Assembly: GCA_003225495.1 (NCBI GenBank)
Contig: QIAJ01000036.1
Location: 15,332-65,318, forward strand
Direction of reading: 5' to 3'
From: Acidobacteriota bacterium
GTDB lineage: Bacteria > Acidobacteriota > Terriglobia > Terriglobales > Acidobacteriaceae
Length of the DNA stretch: 49,987 nt
The notes under the pieces are model-generated. The model saw nothing but the letters and a program-made list of their open reading frames with translations. It ran no database searches and had not been told where the DNA came from. This document shows positions 33,110 to 41,599 of this stretch, in pieces. Within the stretch, counting starts at the first letter, position 1, and each line of letters starts with the position of its first letter. The position numbers and the translations under genes are program-made.

Positions 33110-34589
33110 CCCGGTCATGACTCCGCGTCCGCAGCGTTCGACCGCCGGGCCGATCGTCCTGATTCTTGTGGGAGTGCTTTTTCTGCTGATGACCCTGGGC
33201 GTGCTTGACCGCTATTCGCTGGCGACGACATTCGCCCGCTACTGGCCACTGCTGCTCATCCTGTGGGGAGTGATCAAGCTGGTCGAGCATCAGCAGGCCA
33301 AGCAGGCGGGACTGCCGCCGCGAGGCATTGGAGCGGGCGGTGTGTTCCTGGTGTTGTTTATTGTGTGCGCCGGCTTGACTGCGACCCAGTTTGTTCGCGT
33401 GTGGCCCAACATCAAGGACAACATTCATTTTGGGGATGATCAGGACATTGAAGATCTGTTCAGCGGATCCACCTTCGACTACAGCGACGAACTCAGCCAG
33501 CCCTTTCCTGCCGGCGGCAGTTTACGGATCAACAACGAACGTGGCGCCGTCACCATCAACGTTGCGGAGGGCAACACGTTGAAGGTCTCAGTCCGCAAGC
33601 GGGTGCGCGCTGAAAAACAGGAAGAAGCGGACGGCTACAACTCCAAGACCAAGCCCGGGATCACGGTCAACGATAAGATCGTCACCCTCAACGCCAATAC
33701 CCAGGGTGCCGGGGACAAGGGGGTCGCCACCGATCTCGACGTCTACGTGCCCAAGAACGTCGAACTCGTGATCACCGATAAGCGCGGTGACGTGACCCTC
33801 GCCGGGATTTCCGGCAATGTAGAGGTCAACCAGCAGCGCGGCGAAGTAAACATCAGCGACCACACCGGCAATGTCACGGTTGACATGGAGCACAGTTCCA
33901 CCCGCATCCAGCATGTGAAAGGCGAAGTCACAGTGCAGGGCCACGGCGATGAAGTCGCCGTCGAAGATGTCGATGGATCAGTTCATCTCAACGGCGAATT
34001 CGGAGAAAGCGTCCGGCTGGTGCGGGTGACGAAAACCGTAAGCTTCAAATCCGCGCGCACCGATATGGAATTCTCCCGGCTCGACGGCCGGCTCGATCTC
34101 GACTCCGGAGATCTCCGCGCCGATTCCCTCATTGGTCCGATGCGCCTGATCACGCGCTCAAAAGATATCAGCCTCGATGGTTTGTCTGGCGATCTACGTC
34201 TGCAGGACAACAACGGCAGCGTGGAAGTGGGACTGCACAAGCCCGGCAATATTCAGATTGAAAACCGCAAGGGCGATGTACAGATCACGATTCCTCCGAA
34301 CACCGCTCTCAAAGTAGAAGCGCGTTCCCGCGGCGGCGAAATCTCCAGCGACTTCACCGAACTCCAGGTCAACAATGCCGATGGTCAGGCGAGCGCCAGC
34401 GGATCGATTGGCAGCAACGGTCCAACCCTGGCAATCAACAGCGAACACGGAACAGTCGAGATTCGCCGAGGAACTGTAGCAGTCGTTGCGCCAGCGGCGC
34501 CATCAGTTCCCGCGCCGCCGGGGAAGCCTGCCAAGCCCAGCAAATCCCTGCCCGCGCCGAAGGCCGCGCCTGTGGAGAGCGAGAACTAA
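33102..34589 (+). CDS. DUF4097 protein with N-terminal LiaF-like membrane region
   Basis: A 495-residue protein. The N-terminal ~110 residues carry the same LiaI/LiaF-like unit (PIVLILVGVLFLLMTLGVLD and YWPLLLILWGVIKLVEHQQA) plus another helix (GGVFLVLFIVCAGLTATQFV). The rest is a long DUF4097 beta-helix: repeats such as VELVITDKRGDVTLAGISGN, VEVNQQRGEVNISDHTGNVT, VEDVDGSVHLNGEFGESVRL and LDLDSGDLRADSLIGPMRLI follow at about 20-residue spacing. A Pro/Ala/Lys-rich tail ends it. It would anchor in the inner membrane with the helix in the periplasm. It ends the sigma operon, overlapping the B-box gene by 8 nt. Likely sensor or structural output of the circuit. Confidence 0.87.
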   Translation: MASPVMTPRPQRSTAGPIVLILVGVLFLLMTLGVLDRYSLATTFARYWPLLLILWGVIKLVEHQQAKQAGLPPRGIGAGGVFLVLFIVCAGLTATQFVRVWPNIKDNIHFGDDQDIEDLFSGSTFDYSDELSQPFPAGGSLRINNERGAVTINVAEGNTLKVSVRKRVRAEKQEEADGYNSKTKPGITVNDKIVTLNANTQGAGDKGVATDLDVYVPKNVELVITDKRGDVTLAGISGNVEVNQQRGEVNISDHTGNVTVDMEHSSTRIQHVKGEVTVQGHGDEVAVEDVDGSVHLNGEFGESVRLVRVTKTVSFKSARTDMEFSRLDGRLDLDSGDLRADSLIGPMRLITRSKDISLDGLSGDLRLQDNNGSVEVGLHKPGNIQIENRKGDVQITIPPNTALKVEARSRGGEISSDFTELQVNNADGQASASGSIGSNGPTLAINSEHGTVEIRRGTVAVVAPAAPSVPAPPGKPAKPSKSLPAPKAAPVESEN

Positions 34590-34651
34590 CCATCCCTCAC
34601 CTGTCACAGAGCGCAGCGAAGCAAAGCAACTGTTACCCGGCGAGCGAGAAG

Positions 34652-34690
34652 GCAGCAGGTCCTTCGCTTCGCTCACGATGACAGTTTTTA
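34652..34690 (+). repeat. Intergenic repeat-like element (AGCAGGT..TTCG..GATGACA type)
   Basis: Downstream of the sigma operon, AGCAGGTCCTTCGCTTCG followed by CTCACGATGACAGTTTTTA ends in a T-run. Its two ends closely match the insert inside the kdsD-like gene (39001-39061, minus strand). I recall similar '-TTCG...CTCAGGATGACA-' repeats from other acidobacterial genomes. The T-run suggests it may also stop transcription. Confidence 0.5.
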
Positions 34691-34763
34691 TTTGAGGTGC
34701 ATTTTACATCCGAAGATCCACGCCTCCCGGTCCCCACCTGAAACCCCATGTTAGATTCGAGTC

Positions 34764-36011
34764 ATGCGCGCAATTTTGCAGAAACGCGGGCTGCGCTTCG
34801 TGTTCGCGGCCAACGTGATCTCCATGCTCGGCAGCGGAATGAACTCCGCCGCAGTCGCCTGGACGGTTCTGCAACGCACCCATTCCGAGATGGCGCTGGG
34901 CACGTTTGCAGTGCTGCAAACTCTGCCAGCAATGATCATGCTACCCTTCACCGGCGTGATCATTGATCGTGAGGACCGGCGGCGGCTGGTCATGCTGCTC
35001 GATGCCGGGCGCGCCATTATCATTTTGGTCGTAGCCCTGCTCGCCTACCGCGGCCGTGTGCAAGTATGGCAGCTGTATCTGATGAACACCCTGGTCGCGG
35101 CTGGCTTCTGGATGTTCTGGCCGACGATTACCGCACTCATCCAGGAATTGACGCCCGAAGGCGAGTTCGTGGCGTCGAACACACTACTGCTCGCAGGTGT
35201 TCAGGGCGGGTGGATGATCGCGGGTGCAATTGTCGGGTTCGTCTACGAGCACATCGGCCTCGGCGGCGTGTTGATAATCGACGTCAGCACCTACGTCGTC
35301 TCTTTCCTCTGCTATTTCGCCGTGCGCCAAGGCCGCGTCGTGCCTCGTGCCGACGAACTGAAACATGATCTCGTTGCCGCAGAGACTGCGGTGGAGCGTT
35401 TCTTGCGCGAAATGGGACAAGGTCTCGCGTTCCTGCGTGATCATCCGCGAGTGATTTTTTTGGGTACGAGTTGGGCCCTGTTTCTGGGCGCGATGATGAC
35501 CGGGGTTGTAGTCACTCCGCCTCTCAGCGACAACATCTTTCATGCAGGCGCCCAAGGTTACGGATGGCTCAATGGAGGGTGGGGCGTCGGCGCCTTCCTG
35601 AGCGCTTTGTACGCTCCCGTCGCCATCACCAGGCTGGGATCGCGCGGTTCGATTGCGATCTCGATGGCACTCCTGACCGTTGCCATGGCGCTTTCTCCAT
35701 TCTCGCCCTGGCTAGCGTTGGCCGTTCTCCTGTATGGCTTGATGGGCTCCGCTCGCGGACTCAGCGGCGTCGCGATGAATACCAGCCTGATGGAGCAGGT
35801 GCCGCCGCATTTCATGGGGCGCGTCCAGAACACGTTTTATTTTTTCGGAACGATGTTGCAAATCGTCTTAGGCATCACAGTCGGCTGGATCGCCTCGCGC
35901 GTAAGCCTGGCCGCCGGCTTCGGCGTGATCGCCGCCGTGTACGCGCTTGCCTTCGGCAGCGCATTGTGGCCCATCAAGGCAGAGCAACCGATAACTTCGA
36001 CCGCCGACTAA
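34764..36011 (+). CDS. MFS transporter, EntS-like
   Basis: A 415-residue major-facilitator protein with about 12 helices. The start MRAILQKRGLRFVFAANVIS is followed by SMLGSGMNSAAVAWTVLQRT and the loop DREDRRRLVMLLDAGRAIII, matching the MFS_3/EntS-like group (siderophore or macrolide exporters). Later NFWALFLGA-like TSWALFLGAMMTGVVVTPPL, then MEQVPPHFMGRVQNTFYFFG are typical. The substrate is unknown. It stands alone between the sigma operon and fabI, with no siderophore genes near. Confidence 0.87.
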   Translation: MRAILQKRGLRFVFAANVISMLGSGMNSAAVAWTVLQRTHSEMALGTFAVLQTLPAMIMLPFTGVIIDREDRRRLVMLLDAGRAIIILVVALLAYRGRVQVWQLYLMNTLVAAGFWMFWPTITALIQELTPEGEFVASNTLLLAGVQGGWMIAGAIVGFVYEHIGLGGVLIIDVSTYVVSFLCYFAVRQGRVVPRADELKHDLVAAETAVERFLREMGQGLAFLRDHPRVIFLGTSWALFLGAMMTGVVVTPPLSDNIFHAGAQGYGWLNGGWGVGAFLSALYAPVAITRLGSRGSIAISMALLTVAMALSPFSPWLALAVLLYGLMGSARGLSGVAMNTSLMEQVPPHFMGRVQNTFYFFGTMLQIVLGITVGWIASRVSLAAGFGVIAAVYALAFGSALWPIKAEQPITSTAD

Positions 36012-36022
36012 TTTATCGTACC

Positions 36023-36050
36023 GTAAAGATGCGGCACGCCGCGTCTCTAC
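36023..36050. repeat. Imperfect inverted repeat upstream of fabI
   Basis: AGATGCGGC (36027-36035) and GCCGCGTCT (36038-36046) form a near-perfect dyad around a 2-nt centre. The outer GTA and TAC also pair. It lies between the MFS gene and fabI, about 46 nt before the fabI start; it may end the MFS transcript or mark another repeat family. Confidence 0.55.
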
Positions 36051-36095
36051 CGCTGCTGTTATTCTTTCTCTTAAATTTCTGAGGAACCGCCATCC

Positions 36096-36866
36096 ATGTT
36101 CGAGGATCTGAAAGGCCGCACCGCCGTCGTCTTCGGAGTCGCCAACAAGCGCTCTATCGCCTGGGCGATCGCCCAGGGACTCCACACGGCCGGCGCCAAC
36201 CTTGCGATCACCTATCAGAACGAGCGCCTGGAACAGGAAGCCAGGGACTTGATCCTATCGCTGCCGGGAGCCGAAGGATTCATGTGCGATGTCTCGAACG
36301 ACGACGAAATCGCGCGTCTCTTTGAAAAACTCAAAGCCCGCTACGGCAAGCTGCATGTGATCGTGCACAGTGTCGCCTACGCTCCCGCCGAAGAACTGAA
36401 AGGCGATTTCTCGCAGACCACCCGCGACGGGTTCCGCATCGCCCATGATGTCAGCGTGTACTCACTGATCGCCCTCTCCCGCGCCGCCGCGCCCCTTATG
36501 GAAGATGGCGGCAGCATTATCACCATGACTTACTACGGCGCGGAAAAAGTTGTCCCTCACTACAATGTAATGGGCGTCGCCAAGGCCGCGCTGGAATGTA
36601 CGGTCCGCTATCTGGCGCAAGACCTGGGCAGGAAGAAAATCCGTGTCAATGCGATTTCCGCTGGTCCAATCAAAACCCTCGCTGCTCGCGGCATTTCGGG
36701 CCTCGGCGACATGCTGAAGTCTCATGCCGAGCGCGCTCCACTTCAGCGTAATGTGGATGTGAATGAAGTCGGTAGCACGGGCGTGTTTCTAGCTTCCGAC
36801 GCCAGCTCCGGAATCACCGGAGAAATCATCCACGTCGATTGCGGCTACAACATCATGGGGTTCTGA
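36096..36866 (+). CDS. fabI: Enoyl-[acyl-carrier-protein] reductase (NADH), FabI
   Basis: A 256-residue short-chain reductase that finishes each round of fatty-acid elongation by reducing enoyl-ACP. It has FEDLKGRTAVVFGVANKRSI at the N-terminus (the divergent Rossmann loop of FabI), IVHSVAYAPAEELKGDF, and TMTYYGAEKVVPHYNVMGVA with the Tyr-x6-Lys pair, then LGRKKIRVNAISAGPIKTLA and SGITGEIIHVDCGYNIMGF at the end. An SD GAGGA lies at about 36081. The gene stands alone. Identification is secure. Confidence 0.97.
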   Translation: MFEDLKGRTAVVFGVANKRSIAWAIAQGLHTAGANLAITYQNERLEQEARDLILSLPGAEGFMCDVSNDDEIARLFEKLKARYGKLHVIVHSVAYAPAEELKGDFSQTTRDGFRIAHDVSVYSLIALSRAAAPLMEDGGSIITMTYYGAEKVVPHYNVMGVAKAALECTVRYLAQDLGRKKIRVNAISAGPIKTLAARGISGLGDMLKSHAERAPLQRNVDVNEVGSTGVFLASDASSGITGEIIHVDCGYNIMGF

Positions 36867-36935
36867 GCGTGAAGTCTGATTTGATACGACGATGCGGCCG
36901 GCGAATGCAGAGCGCCGGAATGCGATGGCGGTCGA

Positions 36936-37160
36936 TTAAGCCAGGTACCATCCCTCAGCAAGAAAATCTTCGATTGACGGTTCCTGAATCCCTTCCTGCA
37001 CGCGCAATTCGTCGTTTAGAAAGTGATACGCCAATGTTCCCGCATTACGATCGACTCGATCCAATCGCACCCGGTTGCCGTCGCGATCGGCGCAGATTAA
37101 GCCAACTTCGAGATTGTCCGATGTAACTTTTCGAATGGTTCCTGGCTCCGCTTGATTCAT
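36936..37160 (-). CDS. Small hypothetical protein
   Basis: A 74-residue acidic protein from the ATG at 37160. The sequence NQAEPGTIRKVTSDNLEVGL and RDGNRVRLDRVDRNAGTLAY, then HFLNDELRVQEGIQEPSIED, looks coding, with regular strands, but matches no family I know. There is no signal or membrane helix. It converges on fabI. Between its start and the tsaE stop (37161-37370) I see no gene I trust. Confidence 0.45.
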   Translation of the reverse strand: MNQAEPGTIRKVTSDNLEVGLICADRDGNRVRLDRVDRNAGTLAYHFLNDELRVQEGIQEPSIEDFLAEGWYLA

Positions 37161-37370
37161 CAACGGATTAGATGCGCGAGCACCTAAAAGGAATGCTTAA
37201 CGCAGAGGACGCTTGCATGGCCGCCCTGTTTGCGGTCATCATAGAAGCAATGCCGAACCGCTTGTTGATCTTCGCCATTTTCGCCGTTGGGCTGCTGTTC
37301 TCGACCATTCGGGAATGGGCCGCTCCGGAGGCATGCCCTCGGCTTCCGGTTGCGCGCTCCAGCAGCGGGA

Positions 37371-37805
37371 TCATAGGCCGGTAACCTGGATCCGACGCTC
37401 GTTTTCGCCGATTCGCTCTAAGGCAACTTCCACATTTCTCTCGCGCAAGAAGCGAGCAAATTTCTCTCCCCACTCGATGAGCAAAATGCTGTCAGGCGCC
37501 ATAAGATCGTCCAGGCCTATGGTTACCAACTCCCGCTCCGTATCCACGCGATAGAGGTCAATGTGGTAGAGCACCGCTCGAGGTCCTCGATATTCATGAA
37601 CAAGCGTGAAGGTCGGACTGGTGACATCATCGGCCGAAGCGGCCTTGAAGCCTTCGGCGATCCCTTTCACGAGAGTGGTCTTGCCGGCGCCCAGATCGCC
37701 GCGCAGAAGGATGAGCAGAGGCGGAGTCAATTCTGCGGCGAGCCTTCGCCCGAAATCGATCGTTTCTTCAGCGGAGTAGGTTTTAGTGGTGGTAGGGAGC
37801 ATCAT
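37371..37805 (-). CDS. tsaE: tRNA threonylcarbamoyladenosine synthesis ATPase TsaE
   Basis: Small P-loop ATPase that works with TsaB-TsaD to add threonylcarbamoyl to A37 of ANN-decoding tRNAs. Key features: YSAEETIDFGRRLAAEL, Walker A LRGDLGAGKTTLVKGIAEGF, DDVTSPTFTLVHEY, VLYHIDLYRVDTERELVTIG and LLIEWGEKFARFL (Walker B-like). The ATG at 37805 gives 144 residues, the usual size; the frame is open to 37868. The gene lies on the same strand as the GNAT and kdsD-like genes, in the order kdsD, GNAT, tsaE. Identification is secure. Confidence 0.95.
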   Translation of the reverse strand: MMLPTTTKTYSAEETIDFGRRLAAELTPPLLILLRGDLGAGKTTLVKGIAEGFKAASADDVTSPTFTLVHEYRGPRAVLYHIDLYRVDTERELVTIGLDDLMAPDSILLIEWGEKFARFLRERNVEVALERIGENERRIQVTGL

Positions 37806-37895
37806 CGCGGCGATCTCAGTATAGTCACGAAAATTGGAGAGTGATCCAACCGCGGCGCGCTTAAACATTAAAGATGATTTTGCCCGGCGCGGCAG

Positions 37896-38315
37896 CTATT
37901 TGGGAAACGGATCTCCCGCCCTCAGCACCCACGCGCTCTGATGTTGCGTGAACCCGACTCGCGGATAATACTCGACCGCCTGCGGCGCAGAAAGCAGCAC
38001 CAGCATGGATCGCGGTCCCATTTTTTCACGAGTCTTCTGAATCAGCTGAGTGCCGATGCCGAGTTTCTGATGCGATCTCCGCACCGCCAGATCGGAAAGA
38101 TATCCGACGTAAGAAAAGTCCGTCAAAGTGCGTGAGATTCCGACCAACACTTCCCCATCCCACGCCGTAACCGTGAGGTTTCCATGCTGAAGCATGTCCG
38201 CAAAGATCCCGGGATCATCAACCGGACGCCGTTCGCCTAAGCCCGACGCATTATAGACATCAATCACATCCGTCACGGAGAGATCGTTGCCGAAGCGATA
38301 GTGGATATCTCTCAT
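37896..38315 (-). CDS. GNAT-family N-acetyltransferase
   Basis: A 139-residue acetyltransferase. DVYNASGLGERRPVDDPGIF is followed by VTAWDGEVLVGISRTLTDFS, the core strand YVGYLSDLAVRRSHQKLGIG with the acetyl-CoA motif (Q-K-L-G-I-G-T), and the C-terminal AVEYYPRVGFTQHQSAWVLR. The substrate is unknown. I start at the ATG at 38315; a TTG four codons upstream is in frame. The gene sits 27 nt before the furthest upstream tsaE start codon on the same strand; the two may be co-transcribed. Confidence 0.87.
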   Translation of the reverse strand: MRDIHYRFGNDLSVTDVIDVYNASGLGERRPVDDPGIFADMLQHGNLTVTAWDGEVLVGISRTLTDFSYVGYLSDLAVRRSHQKLGIGTQLIQKTREKMGPRSMLVLLSAPQAVEYYPRVGFTQHQSAWVLRAGDPFPK

Positions 38316-38398
38316 GGGAATTTGCAAAGGCGGCGACCTACGAACTTCGAGCCACGAACGGACCGAATCTACTTTGACGCCGTCCGCGGCTCACAGTC

Positions 38399-39448
38399 CT
38401 ACACCATCTCCGTTCCCCAGAGATCGTGCAGGTGTACGATGCCGCGGACATGGTCCTGATCTAAAACCACCAGCGACGTGATTTTCATCTCTTCCATGCG
38501 CGCGAGTGCCGTGGCCGCAAATTCTTGCGGACTAATCGTCTTGGGTACCCGGTTCATGCAGTCTTGCGCGGTGAGGTCGAGCGCATCCTTGCCCCGGCGC
38601 TCCAGGAGTCGCCGCAAATCGCCGTCGCTGATCACACCGAGAAGCTTGTCGCCCTCGACGACCGCAGTCATGCCCAGTTTCTTGCGCGACATCTCATAAA
38701 TCACATCGGGCATTTTGGTCGTCGCACTCACGCAAGGCAGTGCCTCGCCCGAATGCATCAGGGATTCAACCCGCGCCAATCGCTTGCCAAGCTTACCTCC
38801 CGGATGCAGATTCGCGAAGTCTTCTTCCTTGAATCCACGCTTTTCCGACAACGCCACAGCCAGCGCATCGCCCAGAGCCAGCATGGCCGTAGTTGATGCC
38901 GTCGGTGCTAGGCCCAGCGAACAGGCTTCTTTGGAAATCGATACGTCCAACGCTATATCAGACGCCGAAGCCAGCGTCGAACCCGTGCTGCGTTGTTTGG
39001 AAGTGTCATCTTGAGCGCCGCCCGCACCGCTCGGCGATGAGGACAAATCGAAGAACCTGCTCTCAGCGGCATCATCACACGTCATGCTGATCAATGGCGC
39101 CTGCAGCCGCTTGATGGTCGCCAGCAGCCGCAAAATTTCGTCAGTCTCGCCGCTCGCCGAAAGCGCCAGCACTACATCTCCCCGCACGATCATTCCGAGA
39201 TCGCCATGCACCGCATCGACCGGATGCAGGTAAAGCGCGGGCGATCCCGTCGAACTCAGCGTAGCCGCAATCTTGCGCGCGATGATCCCGCTCTTTCCCA
39301 TGCCGGTAACTACCACCCGTCCCTGGCAATGAAACATCAGGTCGACCGCACGATGAAAACCCTCAGCCATTGGACCGGCAAGCCGATCCGCAAGCGCCCG
39401 CAGCGCATCTGCTTCGATGCGCACCACGTTTTCGCCTGTGTGTTTCAT
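38399..39448 (-). CDS. kdsD: Arabinose-5-phosphate isomerase (KdsD/KpsF/GutQ family) with insert
   Basis: Isomerase that makes D-arabinose 5-phosphate from D-ribulose 5-phosphate for KDO/LPS synthesis. The SIS domain at residues 1-220 reads CQGRVVVTGMGKSGIIARKI, SSTGSPALYLHPVDAVHGDL and LALSASGETDEILRLL, then KEACSLGLAPTASTTAMLAL and FANLHPGGKLGKRLARV. Two CBS domains follow (VISDGDLRRLLERRGKDALD; ALARMEEMKITSLVVLDQDH). Uniquely, residues 131-156 (RFFDLSSSPSGAGGAQDDTS and KQRSTG) interrupt the usual SMTxxxxSTLAxxSD. The insert is in frame (78 nt) and its DNA matches an intergenic repeat of this window. Function is probable but the insert could affect it. The gene symbol is by family; GutQ-type roles are possible. 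Confidence 0.88.
   Translation of the reverse strand: MKHTGENVVRIEADALRALADRLAGPMAEGFHRAVDLMFHCQGRVVVTGMGKSGIIARKIAATLSSTGSPALYLHPVDAVHGDLGMIVRGDVVLALSASGETDEILRLLATIKRLQAPLISMTCDDAAESRFFDLSSSPSGAGGAQDDTSKQRSTGSTLASASDIALDVSISKEACSLGLAPTASTTAMLALGDALAVALSEKRGFKEEDFANLHPGGKLGKRLARVESLMHSGEALPCVSATTKMPDVIYEMSRKKLGMTAVVEGDKLLGVISDGDLRRLLERRGKDALDLTAQDCMNRVPKTISPQEFAATALARMEEMKITSLVVLDQDHVRGIVHLHDLWGTEMV
38981..39061 (-). repeat. Repeat-like insert inside kdsD-like gene
   Basis: On the minus strand 39061-39001 reads AGCAGGTTCTTCG, a GC-rich middle, then GCTCAAGATGACACTT. The ends match the intergenic element at 34652-34684 (AGCAGGTCCTTCG, GCTCACGATGACAGTT) in 12 of 13 and 14 of 16 positions. The element coincides with the extra 26 codons of the kdsD-like gene and keeps the frame. 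Confidence 0.6.
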
Positions 39449-39563
39449 GGAAGGAGAATGTTAGCAGACGAGTCGCACCAGACGTTCGAGTCCACGATTG
39501 TCGCCAAGGTGACGTGTATGATTTGCAGAATCGGAAATGCGACACTTTTATCCGCCGAGGACA

Positions 39564-41468
39564 ATGATTGTGTCCGTGCAACAATCCAGAAAAGGCCTAC
39601 TCGCCGTAGGGGCCCTTTTAGCCTTCATGGCACTGCTGGCGGGCGGCGCCGCGCGGCATGAGTCGGTTACGGTCGATGAAGTCGCGCATATCAGCGCGGG
39701 CGTCAGCTATCTCCAGAAACTCGACTTGCGGATGAACGAAGAGCATCCGCCGTTGGCGAAGGTATTGGCGGCTGTGCCGCTTGTCCTGCAGCGGGTGAAT
39801 GCCGACTACTCACATATTTCCTGGACCTTCAGCGGAAACGGCTTCAACGAATTCCTCGGAGAATGGGTGTTCGGCCACTGGCTAATCATGCGCTGGAATG
39901 ATCCCTACTCCACGGTGCTTTGGGCGCGCGTGCCCATGCTCATGATCACTTTGCTTCTCGGCCTGGTTCTCTATTTTTGCGGACGGCAGCTGGGCGGTGT
40001 CCCTGGAGGATTGCTGTGTCTTTCGGTCTATGTAAGCATGCCGGCATTTCTTGCCTTCGGTCCGCTCGTAGTCACCGACGTTGTGATCGCACTTTTCTGG
40101 ATTCTCGCGGTCTGGCAACTTCCGATTCTGTGGCGTTCTCCATCTCGAGGCCAACTGATCAAACTCGGGCTCACACTGGCAGGCGCTTTTCTTTCCAAAT
40201 TTTCTTCCGGACTCTTGTTCTTCGTATTTATCGCGATGGTACTCAGCTTGCGCTGGCGCGGCGTACCGGAACAACCCACGGATAAGGCTGCGCGGCGCGC
40301 GTGGCGCCGCCGTGCGTGGATCAACATGACCAAGGCGACTCTCTGGGCAGCGGTCTTCGTCTATGTTGCTTACTTGGTCCTTTCCTGGAACGAGTCAACG
40401 GATTCTTTCAGCGCGATTCCGCACTTCCCGCCATCTCCAGCGTTCAGACGGCTGCTGATGCCGGTGTGGCTTTATCTCCGTGGGCTCATCTTGTTTGCGG
40501 TAAGTGCGGGAAGCCGTCCAACTTACATTCTTGGCCACTCCTACACCCATGGTGTGTGGTTCTATTTTCCGACCCTGTTTATTTTGAAATCGCCGCTGGC
40601 ATTTCTTCTTTTGCTTCTAATTGCCGTCACAGTTGCCATTTTCCTGAAACGCATCTCGACTGAAAAACCATCGGCGATCCCGAGCGGAATGGAACTGAAC
40701 TGGCGAGCTGTGTGGGTTTCGTTGGTTGTGTTTCTGACGGCGGCAATACTCAACCGCCTCGACATCAGCATTCGCCATCTCACGATCGTCCTGGCACTTC
40801 TGACGCTGCTGCTCGCTCCTCTCCCTCGCATGTTGCAATCAGTGCGCTCTTCCAACTTGCGGCTCTCGAGTGCAGGCAACTGGATCACCGTCGGCCTCGC
40901 CGCGGCTTCGCTGGCAATGGCGGTATGGGCCTATCCGAATTACTTTCCGTTTCTGAATTCCCTCAGCATGGGACATCCCGGTTACCTGCTGGTAAACGAC
41001 TCCAATCTCGATTGGAATCAGTCACTGCCCGCAGCTGAGACCTTTGTACGGCAACATGGACTGAAGCAGGTTCTGCTGGATGAGTATGGATTCTCCGAGC
41101 CCGGCGCATATATTCCGGAAGCCCAGATTTGGAATTGCCAAGAGCCCAAGCCTTCCGATGCCGGCCAATGGGCGGTAGTTTCTGCATCAAATATCGCGGA
41201 TGGCCACAATTGCCTCTGGCTCATGCGCTACCCGCATGAAGCCTTGGCGGGAGGCAGCATGTACGCCATCCAGCTGCCTCAAACTATTCCCGCAGCCGGC
41301 TCACTCGGAGGCCCCCCGCTGCCCGATGCCTACCGATTTTTCGGCGGCCTTCCCGGCATCGATGTGCGCCCCATGTTTGTGAATTGCATTCGAGATCCGC
41401 AGCAGCTTCAACCAACCCTCGACCGGATTCAAGCGATGTTTGTGGCAGCCTCACAAAAGAAGAAATGA
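39564..41468 (+). CDS. GT39/PMT-like membrane glycosyltransferase
   Basis: A 634-residue polytopic membrane protein like dolichyl/polyprenyl-phosphate mannosyltransferases. The first helix is followed by SVTVDEVAHISAGVSYLQKL and RMNEEHPPLAKVLAAVPLVL, the acidic pair and HPP motif of the first periplasmic loop. About 10-11 further helices follow, and a C-terminal soluble part (LVNDSNLDWNQSLPAAETFV) typical of acidobacterial and bacterial relatives. It should move sugars from a lipid carrier onto an unknown acceptor on the periplasmic side. I start at the ATG at 39564 (GAGG at 39557); the frame is open to 39537. The end faces a decayed phosphoesterase gene. Confidence 0.85.
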   Translation: MIVSVQQSRKGLLAVGALLAFMALLAGGAARHESVTVDEVAHISAGVSYLQKLDLRMNEEHPPLAKVLAAVPLVLQRVNADYSHISWTFSGNGFNEFLGEWVFGHWLIMRWNDPYSTVLWARVPMLMITLLLGLVLYFCGRQLGGVPGGLLCLSVYVSMPAFLAFGPLVVTDVVIALFWILAVWQLPILWRSPSRGQLIKLGLTLAGAFLSKFSSGLLFFVFIAMVLSLRWRGVPEQPTDKAARRAWRRRAWINMTKATLWAAVFVYVAYLVLSWNESTDSFSAIPHFPPSPAFRRLLMPVWLYLRGLILFAVSAGSRPTYILGHSYTHGVWFYFPTLFILKSPLAFLLLLLIAVTVAIFLKRISTEKPSAIPSGMELNWRAVWVSLVVFLTAAILNRLDISIRHLTIVLALLTLLLAPLPRMLQSVRSSNLRLSSAGNWITVGLAAASLAMAVWAYPNYFPFLNSLSMGHPGYLLVNDSNLDWNQSLPAAETFVRQHGLKQVLLDEYGFSEPGAYIPEAQIWNCQEPKPSDAGQWAVVSASNIADGHNCLWLMRYPHEALAGGSMYAIQLPQTIPAAGSLGGPPLPDAYRFFGGLPGIDVRPMFVNCIRDPQQLQPTLDRIQAMFVAASQKKK

Positions 41469-41599
41469 AGTACAGCCGCGACATCGGGCGATTCAGTTTC
41501 CGTTCACTCCCTATGACAGACGGTCATCATGCAAGCGCACTCTTGGTACCCTTCCTTTCCGCGAACGACTTCAGCGTCGGCTCTCAAGCCGTGATGTTC

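Noticed and set aside
37172..37384. Small hydrophobic ORF of 70 codons
   Set aside because: No SD, and it overlaps the tsaE end; composition could arise by chance. No family recognised.
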